Shown here one piece after another: positions 15,704-22,406 of a stretch of DNA of 25,959 nt. The DNA is taken from positions 1 to 25,959 of the forward strand of contig JAHFNM010000002.1 in the NCBI GenBank assembly GCA_023267415.1, given 5' to 3'. The position numbers and the translations under genes are program-made. This DNA is from Candidatus Nomurabacteria bacterium. Lineage in GTDB: Bacteria; Patescibacteriota; Minisyncoccia; Phycocordibacterales; UBA9973. The notes under the pieces were generated by a model that was not told where the DNA came from, searched no databases, and was given only the letters and a program-made list of their open reading frames with translations. Positions within the stretch are counted from its first letter, which is position 1; every line of letters begins with the position of its first letter.

Positions 15704-16247
15704 TTGTTTCTTCTGGAATCTCTGCACCGAATGCCGCCTTCTCCAATTGCGCGTGAACACGCTCGTAGTCCGGCAATGCCTCCGGCTTTTCAACTCCAAG
15801 CGTTGCAAGGAGCGCTACCGTCGGTGCGTACATAAATCGCTTGCGGTCGCGCGGGTATGGCATTCGCTCGATTAGGCCGCGAACAAGCAGCGAGCGAAGG
15901 ATAAATCCCGAATTGACTCCGCGAATGTAGTCTATCTTGCCGCGAGTGATCTCGGTGCCGTACATGATGATGGAAAGCGTCTCGATCGAAGCCTTCGAAA
16001 GTCCTTTGCTCAATTCCTCCTTGTACAATTTTTCAAGGATCGCATGCGCGTCGGGGTGCGTGCCAAGCGTAAGAGTGTCCCCCGCCTGAATAAGATGAAT
16101 ACCTCGATCCACAAGAGAGGATTCGAGTTCGGACACAGCCTCGGCTATTTGTGCGCTTGAAACTGCGAGTGCCTTCTCCAGCTCAAGAAACGTCCATGGT
16201 TCGGAGCGTGAAAAAAGTAATGCTTCGATAAGTGATGAGGTTTTCAT
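15672..16247 (-). CDS. scpB: Segregation and condensation protein ScpB
   Basis: 191 residues, normal length. Two winged-helix halves. The N-terminal part has the family pattern LIEALLFSRSEPWTFLELEKAL, and the middle has LSKASIETLSIIMYGTEITRGKIDYIRGVNSGFILRSLL, which corresponds to the strongly conserved ALxTLxIIAYxQPITRxEIExIRGV region. The hydrophilic tail ends in NGEQDQNRAA. A dimer of ScpB caps ScpA in the SMC condensin complex. Four nt separate it from scpA. Confidence 0.93.
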   Translation of the reverse strand: MKTSSLIEALLFSRSEPWTFLELEKALAVSSAQIAEAVSELESSLVDRGIHLIQAGDTLTLGTHPDAHAILEKLYKEELSKGLSKASIETLSIIMYGTEITRGKIDYIRGVNSGFILRSLLVRGLIERMPYPRDRKRFMYAPTVALLATLGVEKPEALPDYERVHAQLEKAAFGAEIPEETNGEQDQNRAA

Positions 16248-16251
16248 AGGT

Positions 16252-17019
16252 TTAATTATCTGCGAGCCGATCTTCTTCCTTGATTCCAGTCAATTCAATG
16301 TCGTCGAAAGCCGTTCCCTGCAACGCATCCATCATACCAGAACGCACGAGTTCGAGCATCGCCAGGAAAGATACAATGATGTTCTTGCGGGTCGCCTCTT
16401 CGTCTTCGCCTACAGCGACACTCTTTTGCCACTGTCGAAACGAGAGGCTAACAGCGCTTGCCATACGCTCGGATAGACTCGTAAGCATCTCGTCGATCGT
16501 GATAATCTTTCGAATGCGGACTTGCGGAAGGACTTCTTCCTTGGGAACACGATTGAGCGTATCGGAAACTGCCTGCAAGAGAATCCCTGTTGTGAGTTTT
16601 GGATCAGGGGCAAACACAGCCATGATCGTGCCCCGCTCCGGAGGCAAATGAATGACTGTCTTGCCATAGCGTTCGGAAAGCTCAGTTCCAATCTCGCGGA
16701 TCATCGAATACAGAGCAAGCCGGCTTTCAAGATCGGCAATATCCTTTTCTTCTTCCTTCGTAACAATGAATCCAGGAAGAAGCGATCGAGATTTGACCAG
16801 AATGAGCGTTGCAGCCACAGAGAGGAACGATGTCAGCTCGGCAAGGTCGTTTTTTGGCAAGGCCCGCGCATACGAAAGAAAATCGTCGGTCACCCCGGCG
16901 AGCGAGATCTCATTGATGAAGAGTTTTCGACTCTCAACCAAATTCAAAAGGAGCTCCAATGGGCCCTCGAATGAGCCAGTTTTTACTCGATATTCAGATA
17001 CGGCGCGAGTTTCTTCCAC
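16252..17019 (-). CDS. scpA: Segregation and condensation protein ScpA (kleisin)
   Basis: 255 residues. The start of the kleisin family is clear: YRVKTGSFEGPLELLLNLVESRKLFINEISLAGVTDDFL, then ELTSFLSVAATLILVKSRSLLPG; the C-terminal winged helix contains IIVSFLAMLELVRSGMMDALQ. ScpA bridges the SMC heads and binds ScpB. The start is a GTG at 17019: a TAGTAT box ends exactly 6 nt before it, and no ATG is available upstream in frame. It is the first gene of the operon that runs to murG, so its promoter probably drives seven genes. Divergent from the M20 peptidase. Confidence 0.93.
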   Translation of the reverse strand: MEETRAVSEYRVKTGSFEGPLELLLNLVESRKLFINEISLAGVTDDFLSYARALPKNDLAELTSFLSVAATLILVKSRSLLPGFIVTKEEEKDIADLESRLALYSMIREIGTELSERYGKTVIHLPPERGTIMAVFAPDPKLTTGILLQAVSDTLNRVPKEEVLPQVRIRKIITIDEMLTSLSERMASAVSLSFRQWQKSVAVGEDEEATRKNIIVSFLAMLELVRSGMMDALQGTAFDDIELTGIKEEDRLADN

Positions 17020-17025
17020 ACGAAT

Positions 17026-17054
17026 ATACTACCTTATTTTCCCCAGTTTGGCAT
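17026..17054 (-). promoter_or_regulatory. Promoter of the scpA-murG operon
   Basis: ATGCCA (17049-17054), 17-nt spacer, TAGTAT (17026-17031) on the minus strand, 6 nt before the GTG start. Confidence 0.55.
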
Positions 17055-17090
17055 GCCACTCTTTCCATGATTTTACGTATGCTGGGAATC

Positions 17091-17099
17091 TGCTACAGT
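17091..17099 (+). promoter_or_regulatory. Extended -10 promoter of the M20 peptidase
   Basis: TGC-TACAGT, with the hexamer at 17094-17099, exactly 6 nt before the ATG at 17106. Confidence 0.55.
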
Positions 17100-17105
17100 G
17101 TAGAT

Positions 17106-18422
17106 ATGTTTACCACATACATAGAATTACTGAGGGAATACGTTGCATTCAAAAGCATTTCTACCGACCTGGCATTCAAGAACGATATGGAAAAAACGGT
17201 GGACTGGCTTACCTTCGTGTTTACCAATTACGGATTCAAAGTCGAGTCATGGAAGACGGAGTGTGCGAACCCTGTCGTGTATGCACGCTACGAGGTAAGT
17301 CCAAAAGCAGAAACCGTGCTTGTCTACGGACACTACGATGTACAACCGGCAGAAAAAGAAGACGGCTGGACCGATGAGCCATTTAAACTTGCTGTCCGCA
17401 AAGGCAAACTCTTTGCTCGCGGTGTAGTCGACAATAAAGGACAGAACCTCATTCACATCGTCACTGTCGGGGAGCTCATCAAGCAAGATAAGCTCAAATA
17501 CAATGTCATCTTCATGATCGAAGGAAACGAAGAGACTTCAAACCCTGAGATGACGAAGCTTGTTTTGCAGAAAAAAAATAAGTTACAGACCGATTACATC
17601 ATCATTTCCGATGGAGAGATCATTGGCAAAACTCCAACGATCGAGGCATCGCTTCGAGGAGGATTCAATATGACTGTCCAGGTCCAGACAGCGCCTTCAA
17701 ACCTGCACTCAGGAATTTTCGGTGGAACCATCCCCAATTCGGCAAATGAGCTTTCCAAGGTCCTTGCCGGCCTATTCGACAAGAACAACAAGATAACAGT
17801 CCCAGGATTTTATGACGGCGTTCCTGTTATTTCCCCTACTACGAAAAAGATCCTCCGCTCGATAAAAACCGACAAAGAAATAATGAAATTGGCAGGCGTA
17901 AAGGCCCTAACTCCAGAGAAAGGCCTCGATCACTTTACCCAAACAGGACTTCGCCCGACTCTGCAAGTAACTGGCATAAAAACTGGATATATTGGCGAAG
18001 GATATGCCAATATCGTGCCTGCGAATGCCGAAGCTCGAATCAATGTACGCTGTGTCGGTAAACAAAATCCTGAGAAAGTATTCCAAAAGATCGCTGATCA
18101 TATCAAAAAACAATTGCCAGCGTATGTAAAAACCACTATAACCCGCACAGAATGCAGCGACCCTGTGGTTGTTGATGTTGAATCAAAAAGCGCGAAAGAG
18201 GTTCGAGGTCTACTCAAGAAGGCATATGGCATAGAACCGATCGTTCACTACGTAGGAGGAGGAATTCCGATAGTATCCGACTACAAAAAGACGCTTGGCA
18301 AAGATACATTACTTATATCTCTTGGAAATGACGACTGCAACATGCACGGTATCGATGAGAACTTCACCGTCGACCTAGTAAAAAAAGGACTCAAGTTCAG
18401 CGAACTTTTCTTCTCGAAATAG
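17106..18422 (+). CDS. M20-family metallopeptidase (dipeptidase)
   Basis: 438 residues, typical of M20 dipeptidases. The zinc site is complete: first His in VLVYGHYDVQPAE, bridging Asp in GVVDNKGQNLIH, the Glu-Glu pair in IEGNEETSNPEM, Asp in IISDGEIIG, and the final His in DDCNMHGIDENF. The dimerisation lid lies in the middle (LRGGFNMTVQVQTAPSNLHSG, with the lid His). It hydrolyses dipeptides or related amide bonds in the cytoplasm, probably for amino-acid salvage. A longer frame exists from 16959 but would cover the divergent promoters; the -10 box 6 nt before 17106 settles the start. Confidence 0.93.
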   Translation: MFTTYIELLREYVAFKSISTDLAFKNDMEKTVDWLTFVFTNYGFKVESWKTECANPVVYARYEVSPKAETVLVYGHYDVQPAEKEDGWTDEPFKLAVRKGKLFARGVVDNKGQNLIHIVTVGELIKQDKLKYNVIFMIEGNEETSNPEMTKLVLQKKNKLQTDYIIISDGEIIGKTPTIEASLRGGFNMTVQVQTAPSNLHSGIFGGTIPNSANELSKVLAGLFDKNNKITVPGFYDGVPVISPTTKKILRSIKTDKEIMKLAGVKALTPEKGLDHFTQTGLRPTLQVTGIKTGYIGEGYANIVPANAEARINVRCVGKQNPEKVFQKIADHIKKQLPAYVKTTITRTECSDPVVVDVESKSAKEVRGLLKKAYGIEPIVHYVGGGIPIVSDYKKTLGKDTLLISLGNDDCNMHGIDENFTVDLVKKGLKFSELFFSK

Positions 18423-18433
18423 TCAGGCGATAA

Positions 18434-18461
18434 AAAAACCCCGAGCATGCTCGGGGTTTTT
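18434..18461. terminator. Bidirectional terminator
   Basis: Perfect palindrome AAAAACCCCGAGC / GCTCGGGGTTTTT. It serves the plus-strand M20 gene and the minus-strand small ORFs. Confidence 0.9.
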
Positions 18462-18472
18462 GATTATTCTAC

Positions 18473-18640
18473 TTAGTAACGCCATTTTCCGTTCGCATCC
18501 TCAATTTTTTGAAAACTGGGGCTTTTGATCATGAGAAGCGTGGAGACATTTGATTGCTCAGTTACCACTTCAGGATCATCGGCGATTATTTCCTCTGCTG
18601 GCGGCAGCAGTTCTTCGGCTTGTTCTTGCTCAATGTGCAT
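18473..18640 (-). CDS. Small acidic protein (55 aa), unknown
   Basis: A short frame that starts MHIEQEQAEELLPPAEEIIA and ends DANGKWRY. The first half is strongly acidic (E/D/P/A); the second half has SPSFQKIEDANGKWRY. It lies 17 nt after the 64-aa frame on the same strand and ends just before a terminator, so both may form one small unit. No family is recognised. The support is context and composition only. Confidence 0.5.
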   Translation of the reverse strand: MHIEQEQAEELLPPAEEIIADDPEVVTEQSNVSTLLMIKSPSFQKIEDANGKWRY

Positions 18641-18657
18641 ACGATGCTGTTTAAAAG

Positions 18658-18852
18658 TTAGACATGACGGTTTGTTCCTGGGCCTCCCATTACGACGTTA
18701 TTGTTTTCGTCTACATGGACGGCACCAATGTGATTCTTCAGCTCTTCCTCCAAGGAAGGCTTCGGTTCGGGTTGTGGCACATGCCAAGCATGATCCACAA
18801 AAATTGGCTGGTTTTCGACGTTGGCGGATACTGGAGTAGTGTTCTGCGACAT
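18658..18852 (-). CDS. Small protein (64 aa), unknown
   Basis: 64 residues with no membrane segment: a polar N-terminal region, PQPEPKP, then SLEEELKNHIGAVHVDENNN and a glycine-rich tail VVMGGPGTNRHV. Not recognised. It is preceded by a 111-nt structured segment and followed by the 55-aa frame. No Shine-Dalgarno site is visible. A tightly folded leader before such a short frame could control its expression (inference). Confidence 0.5.
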   Translation of the reverse strand: MSQNTTPVSANVENQPIFVDHAWHVPQPEPKPSLEEELKNHIGAVHVDENNNVVMGGPGTNRHV

Positions 18853-18867
18853 ACTATTTGGTTTTTA

Positions 18868-18978
18868 ATGTACGTTAGGAATAGCGAAGAGACTTGGTGG
18901 CTTGTCCCTTCTTTGTATCTTCGTGCCACCGCGTTCGGGGTTTCTAGACTCCCCGAACGCACTGACACCAACGTACAT
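18868..18978 (-). ncRNA. Candidate structured RNA or leader with pseudoknot
   Basis: An outer stem pairs 18868-18879 with 18968-18978 (ATGTACGTTAGG / CCAACGTACAT, one bulge). Inside is a perfect 10-bp hairpin (18931-18940 / 18951-18960, GCGTTCGGGG) and the pair GGTGGC (18896-18901) / GCCACC (18925-18930). A further CGAAGA / TCTTCG pairing crosses the last one, as in an H-type pseudoknot. Strand is uncertain; on the minus strand it is the leader of the 64-aa frame. No known riboswitch or ribozyme family was recognised. Confidence 0.45.
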
Positions 18979-18982
18979 ATGT

Positions 18983-19020
18983 AAAAATAAGTCCCTGACT
19001 TGAATCAGGGACTTATTTTT
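18983..19020. terminator. 16-bp terminator hairpin
   Basis: Perfect stem 18983-18998 / 19005-19020 with core AAGTCCCTGA and A/T runs at both ends. In the minus direction it ends the RNA that starts near 19172. Confidence 0.85.
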
Positions 19021-19172
19021 GGGTTGAGTAGTATGGATTTCCAGTTCTATTGATGTCTATGAGTGGAATTCAACGCAAAGATAAGTCCCCGATTGTGACG
19101 GATGACGAAGCTGACCTTTGACCACTGCATGCAGTAGGATGTTTGCGTTATTGAACTCATATAATGTAGTAC
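18983..19172 (-). ncRNA. Candidate small non-coding RNA (about 190 nt)
   Basis: This minus-strand unit has a strong promoter (19179-19206), no credible ORF and a strong terminator at its end. Long-range pairing is visible: AACGCAAA near the 5' end with TTTGCGTT (19072-19079 and 19142-19149 on the plus strand), and ATGAG with CTCAT outside it. A CTGCATGCAG palindrome lies within the enclosed part. It matches no tmRNA, SRP RNA or RNase P signature. The size is 6S-like, but no 6S feature was confirmed. It may instead be an attenuated leader of the small ORFs downstream. Confidence 0.5.
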
Positions 19173-19178
19173 ATTTTC

Positions 19179-19206
19179 AGTCTAGCATGCACCGATAAAG
19201 TGTCAA
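19179..19206 (-). promoter_or_regulatory. Strong promoter of the candidate ncRNA
   Basis: Consensus TTGACA (19201-19206), 16-nt spacer, TGC-extended TAGACT (19179-19184) on the minus strand. No start codon of a real gene follows nearby. Confidence 0.65.
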
Positions 19207-19235
19207 TGCTTTTTGTGCACAAATCAACCAAGCAC

Positions 19236-19257
19236 AAAAAAGACCCCTATCGGGGCC
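19236..19257 (-). terminator. Terminator after the 34-aa frame
   Basis: GGCCCC-GATA-GGGGTC followed by TTTTTT in the minus direction. A further AT-rich hairpin (19209-19218 / 19232-19242) overlaps its end. Confidence 0.75.
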
Positions 19258-19274
19258 GATTTTGAAAATTGCTA

Positions 19275-19379
19275 TTACGCAGCTGTCTCTTCGGTAGCTT
19301 CTGGAGCTGTTTCCTCTGCAGGAGTTTCAACTGCTGGAGCTTCGGTTTCTTCAACTACTGGTGTGTTCTGTTCATCCAT
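19275..19379 (-). CDS. Tiny acidic low-complexity protein (34 aa)
   Basis: Starts MDEQNTPVVEETEAP and consists almost only of E, A, T, P and V, with repeated PAEET/PEATEET units and no positive charge. It lies 63 nt after aspS on the same strand and has its own terminator, which argues for real transcription. Not recognised. Acidic low-complexity tails of this kind are often disordered. A plus-strand 68-aa frame on the same DNA is the less likely reading. Confidence 0.5.
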   Translation of the reverse strand: MDEQNTPVVEETEAPAVETPAEETAPEATEETAA

Positions 19380-19442
19380 GGTATGTATTTCGATTAGGTT
19401 GGTAAGGCCATTACCTTAACATACTAATCCTTGGATGCCTAA

Positions 19443-20831
19443 TTATTTGCGTATTTGCAGGCCCAATTCCTTCATCTGCTTGTCTGAGATTTCGGATGGA
19501 GCGCTCATCATCAGGTCCTTGCCTTCACCGGTCTTTGGAAACGCGATCACTTCGCGGATATTTGGCTCATTTTGGAGGAGCATGACGATACGGTCGATAC
19601 CTTGCGCGCAGCCGCCGTGAGGTGGAGCTCCGTATTCGAATGCTTTGAGCATATGTCCAAAGCGGGCTTCGATCGTCTCTTGAGAGAGGCCGAGAAGCTG
19701 GAAGATGCGATTCTGCATTTCCCTGTCGTGTATGCGGATGGATCCGCCGCCAAGCTCGTAGCCGTTGAGAACGATGTCGTATGCGTTGGCGCGAGCCTTC
19801 AAGGGCTCAGTGTCGAGCAAGTGCGCGTCCTCGGCCATAACCTGAGTGAACGGATGATGCACGGCCTGCACTCCGCCTTCAGAATCTTTTTCAAACATAG
19901 GAAAATCGACGATCCAGCAGAATGCGAGCAGGTCGGGATCATTCTTGTCTTCGCGAAGGTCAGGTTTGTCATTACCGTATTTTTCCATCGACTCGGCGTA
20001 CGAGATGCGCGGAAACGGAATCTGTTGGATCTTCTTGTTTGGATACACGCTCTGCACCATCTTGATGAACATTTCTTCCGTGTACGAAATCACATCTTCT
20101 TGGTCCACGAATGATAACTCGTAGTCGAGCTGGGTGAATTCCGGCTGGCGGTCTCCGCGAGTGTCTTCGTCGCGCATACAGCGTGCTATTTGAAAATATT
20201 TTTCGAATCCTGCCACCATCGAGAGCTGCTTGAACTGCTGGGGAGATTGTGGAAGCACGTAAAAATTGCCAGGCTCAAGACGTGACGGCACGACATATTC
20301 GCGTGAGCCTTCAGGAGTGCCCTTCATAAGGATAGGCGTCTCAATCTCGATAAAGTCGTTCTTATGCATGTAGTCGCGGAAAAACGAAACGACTTTGTCG
20401 CGCATGCGGATGTTCTTGGTCATGCGCTCGCTTCGCAGGTCGAGATAGCGATACTTCATGCGAACCTCTTCACTCACAGCCATCGTGTCGGTATTGATCT
20501 CAAACGGTGGGGTCTCGGCCTTGTTCAACACTTCGATCGCCGTGACTTCGAGCTCTACGTCGCCACCGACAACGTTTGGATTGATGTTCTTTTCGGGACG
20601 CTTGTTGACGATACCGGTCACCTTAAGGACCCATTCCGGACGGACTTCCTTTGCTGTCTCGATTGCTTCGGCATGGTTTGGCAAGACGATGCACTGCACT
20701 TTTCCGAACATGTCGCGCAAGTCAAAAAAGACCATTTTCCCCTGGTCGCGGCGCACATCAAGCCAGCCAGCCATTGTGATGGTCTCGCCCACATGGCCCG
20801 AAATGTCTCTGGTGTATGTTCGGTTTGTCAT
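19443..20831 (-). CDS. aspS: Aspartate--tRNA ligase lacking the GAD domain
   Basis: 462 residues from the ATG at 20831, about 120 shorter than the usual bacterial enzyme. The N-terminal OB fold binds the anticodon (VGETITMAGWLDVRRDQGKMVFFDLRD). The class II core follows: motif 1 with FIEIETPILMKGTPEGSREY, motif 2 around IARCMRDEDTRGDRQPEFTQLD, motif 3 GGCAQGIDRIVMLL. After YGNDKPDLR the sequence jumps directly to DPDLLAFCWIVDFPMFE, so the GAD insertion normally between them is gone. A TTG nine bases upstream (20840) is in frame, but a TAGATT box 7 nt before the ATG favours 20831. Confidence 0.95.
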   Translation of the reverse strand: MTNRTYTRDISGHVGETITMAGWLDVRRDQGKMVFFDLRDMFGKVQCIVLPNHAEAIETAKEVRPEWVLKVTGIVNKRPEKNINPNVVGGDVELEVTAIEVLNKAETPPFEINTDTMAVSEEVRMKYRYLDLRSERMTKNIRMRDKVVSFFRDYMHKNDFIEIETPILMKGTPEGSREYVVPSRLEPGNFYVLPQSPQQFKQLSMVAGFEKYFQIARCMRDEDTRGDRQPEFTQLDYELSFVDQEDVISYTEEMFIKMVQSVYPNKKIQQIPFPRISYAESMEKYGNDKPDLREDKNDPDLLAFCWIVDFPMFEKDSEGGVQAVHHPFTQVMAEDAHLLDTEPLKARANAYDIVLNGYELGGGSIRIHDREMQNRIFQLLGLSQETIEARFGHMLKAFEYGAPPHGGCAQGIDRIVMLLQNEPNIREVIAFPKTGEGKDLMMSAPSEISDKQMKELGLQIRK

Positions 20832-20882
20832 ACCCTCCAATCTATCATAAAAACCACACTTTCAAAATAATGTTATAAAAAG

Positions 20883-20999
20883 ATTTCGATAAACAGATGC
20901 AATTCGAGGCGCGAGCGAGGCTTGTGACCAAGATGTACTGAACGTACATTGCGGGAGCAAACGAGCGAAGCAACAATGAAGTGCGCTGTTTATCGAAAT
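20883..20999. repeat. Dispersed structured repeat, copy 2
   Basis: Perfect 14-bp arms 20883-20896 / 20986-20999 (ATTTCGATAAACAG). The inside shares the core (20903-20921) and second block (20971-20986) with the copy at 10060-10127. A 49-nt extra stretch (20922-20970) holds an ATGTAC / GTACAT hairpin and a degenerate second GAGCGA unit. It lies two bases after the stop of the 81-aa gene. Confidence 0.75.
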
Positions 21000-21001
21000 G
21001 T

Positions 21002-21247
21002 TTACCTAAACTTATCGAGCGGAGGATGCATTCCCCCTGCCAGATTCTCAAATGGAATGGCAATTATCGTGGTAACCAAGAAAGCCAGCCAGTACAGTGG
21101 CGTGGCGATGGCATACGAGACAGGGTCTTCGCGCTTCCAGATGCGATAGTATTTTTGGAACCAGACAAAAAACTTGATGACCGGATAGTAAAATATCGCA
21201 AGGATCGAAATAAGAACGATTTTTATGGCAGTGACGATGGTTTTCAT
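21002..21247 (-). CDS. Small two-helix membrane protein (81 aa), unknown
   Basis: 81 residues with two hydrophobic helices, IVTAIKIVLISILAIFYYPVIKFFVWF and ATPLYWLAFLVTTIIAIPF, joined by a basic loop (QKYYRIWKRED), and a short tail LAGGMHPPLDKFR. Its ATG shares one base with the trpS stop (TAATG), a classic translational coupling signal, so it is made together with TrpRS. Not recognised; no enzymatic motif. Confidence 0.75.
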   Translation of the reverse strand: MKTIVTAIKIVLISILAIFYYPVIKFFVWFQKYYRIWKREDPVSYAIATPLYWLAFLVTTIIAIPFENLAGGMHPPLDKFR

Positions 21248-22188
21248 TAGTTGAGTCCGACTGCCTTCTTAACAGCAGCCATCTTCGTTTGCGCTCGAGC
21301 CTTCACAACTGTACCTCCGGCGCGAAGCACGTCTTCGACAATCTTCGGATTCGCCTGGATCTCTTCGTATCTATCACGCATCGGTCCGATAAACGCCTTG
21401 ATATCGGCAGCCAGAGCGTCTTTTAGGGCTTTGTACTTGCCCTTGTTCGCCTCATAGAGCGGAGCGAGTTCGGCTTCGGTCTTGAAGAGTTTGTGGATCG
21501 CATACACGTTTGCAGGAACGTCGCCAGACGAATCGGTTACGATACCCATGACTGCTTTGTCGATCTCTTCGTCGCTACCAAAGAGCGGAATGGTGTTGCC
21601 GTAACTCTTGCTCATTTTACGTCCATCAATGCCAGGAACAATTCCTGTCGATTCAAGAATAAGAGGTTCGGGGATCGTAAATGTTTCGCCCCAAATACGG
21701 TTAAATTTTTCAGCCGTGTCGCGCGCGATCTCAACATGTTGCTTCTGATCGGCACCGACGGGCACGACTGCAGGATCATACAAAAGAATATCGGAGGTCA
21801 TGAGCATCGGGTAATCAAAAAGTCCAACCGAAGCTTCTTTGCCGTTCGCCACCTTGTCTTTGTATGCGACCGCACGTTCAAGATACGGCATGGTCGTAAT
21901 ACAGTTGAGTATCCATGTCAGCTCGCCATGTACAGACATGTCTGACTGTTGAAAAAGATGAACTTTTTTAGGATCAAGACCGCAAGCGAGATATGTCGCT
22001 GTCACGTTAAAAATATTCTTCCGCAGAGCATCTGCATCCTGGACAGTGGTCAGTGCATGAAGGTCTGCCACCATGATGTAGCACTCATAGTCATCTTGCA
22101 TATCCACAAACTGCTTTATGGCGCCAAAATAATTGCCGATGTGCATATCGCCTGTGGGCTGAATGCCGGAAAGCAGGATTTTTTTCAT
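21247..22188 (-). CDS. trpS: Tryptophan--tRNA ligase
   Basis: 313 residues, a compact bacterial TrpRS. Class I marks: the HIGH motif as GIQPTGDMHIGNYFGAIKQF at the N-terminus and the KMSKS motif intact in IDGRKMSKSYGNTIPLF. Also present are YECYIMVADLHALT, TWILNCITTMPYLERA and DILLYDPAVVPVGADQKQHVEIARD, the latter binding tryptophan and tRNA. The -10 box TATACT (TGT-extended) ends exactly 6 nt before the ATG. Upstream, a terminator separates it from a probable ncRNA on the same strand. Confidence 0.97.
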   Translation of the reverse strand: MKKILLSGIQPTGDMHIGNYFGAIKQFVDMQDDYECYIMVADLHALTTVQDADALRKNIFNVTATYLACGLDPKKVHLFQQSDMSVHGELTWILNCITTMPYLERAVAYKDKVANGKEASVGLFDYPMLMTSDILLYDPAVVPVGADQKQHVEIARDTAEKFNRIWGETFTIPEPLILESTGIVPGIDGRKMSKSYGNTIPLFGSDEEIDKAVMGIVTDSSGDVPANVYAIHKLFKTEAELAPLYEANKGKYKALKDALAADIKAFIGPMRDRYEEIQANPKIVEDVLRAGGTVVKARAQTKMAAVKKAVGLN

Positions 22189-22194
22189 ACAGGC

Positions 22195-22203
22195 AGTATA
22201 ACA
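22195..22203 (-). promoter_or_regulatory. Extended -10 promoter of trpS
   Basis: TGT-TATACT on the minus strand, 6 nt before the ATG. No strong -35: a T run occupies that place. Confidence 0.6.
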
Positions 22204-22210
22204 AAAGACG

Positions 22211-22249
22211 GATAAATAAAAAACACCAGCACTGATTAACCAGTGCTGG
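22211..22249 (-). terminator. Terminator of the candidate RNA upstream of trpS
   Basis: Stem CCAGCACTG / CAGTGCTGG (22226-22234 / 22241-22249), loop of six. The T run follows only in the minus direction. Confidence 0.8.
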
Positions 22250-22400
22250 CTTATTCTATTTACTCAAGACGTCTTAAGTACCAGTTTGGTTACTAAACCG
22301 GCGAAACCTAGGATCTGCCTATACCCGCGCACCCGACAAAAATCTATTTGGCTAACTATACAATACTTTCTTGGATTCGGAAGTGAGTTACTCACACATA
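22215..22400 (-). ncRNA. Candidate non-coding RNA between dnaB and trpS (about 185 nt)
   Basis: It lies on the minus strand between a possible promoter (TTGATG-17-TAGCAT, 22407-22435) and a minus-directed terminator, without an ORF. Hairpins are at 22281-22301 (CCGGTTT / AAACTGG) and 22263-22278 (CTTAA / TTGAG). Both pair fully on the minus strand only through a G-U wobble, while the plus strand would carry A-C mismatches, so the RNA should be minus-strand. A GTGAG / CTCAC hairpin lies near its 5' end. No tmRNA, SRP, RNase P or T-box signature was recognised. Confidence 0.5.
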
Positions 22401-22406
22401 AGTCAC

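Noticed and set aside
16959..17105. N-terminal extension of the M20 peptidase
   Set aside because: It would overlap scpA and both divergent promoters and has no family likeness.
18983..19172. SRP RNA, tmRNA or RNase P RNA
   Set aside because: The GGAA-tetraloop region of SRP RNA, the tag frame and acceptor end of tmRNA, and the conserved core of RNase P RNA are all missing.
19572..20870. 180-aa and 168-aa plus-strand frames
   Set aside because: Both lie antisense within aspS, which is intact.
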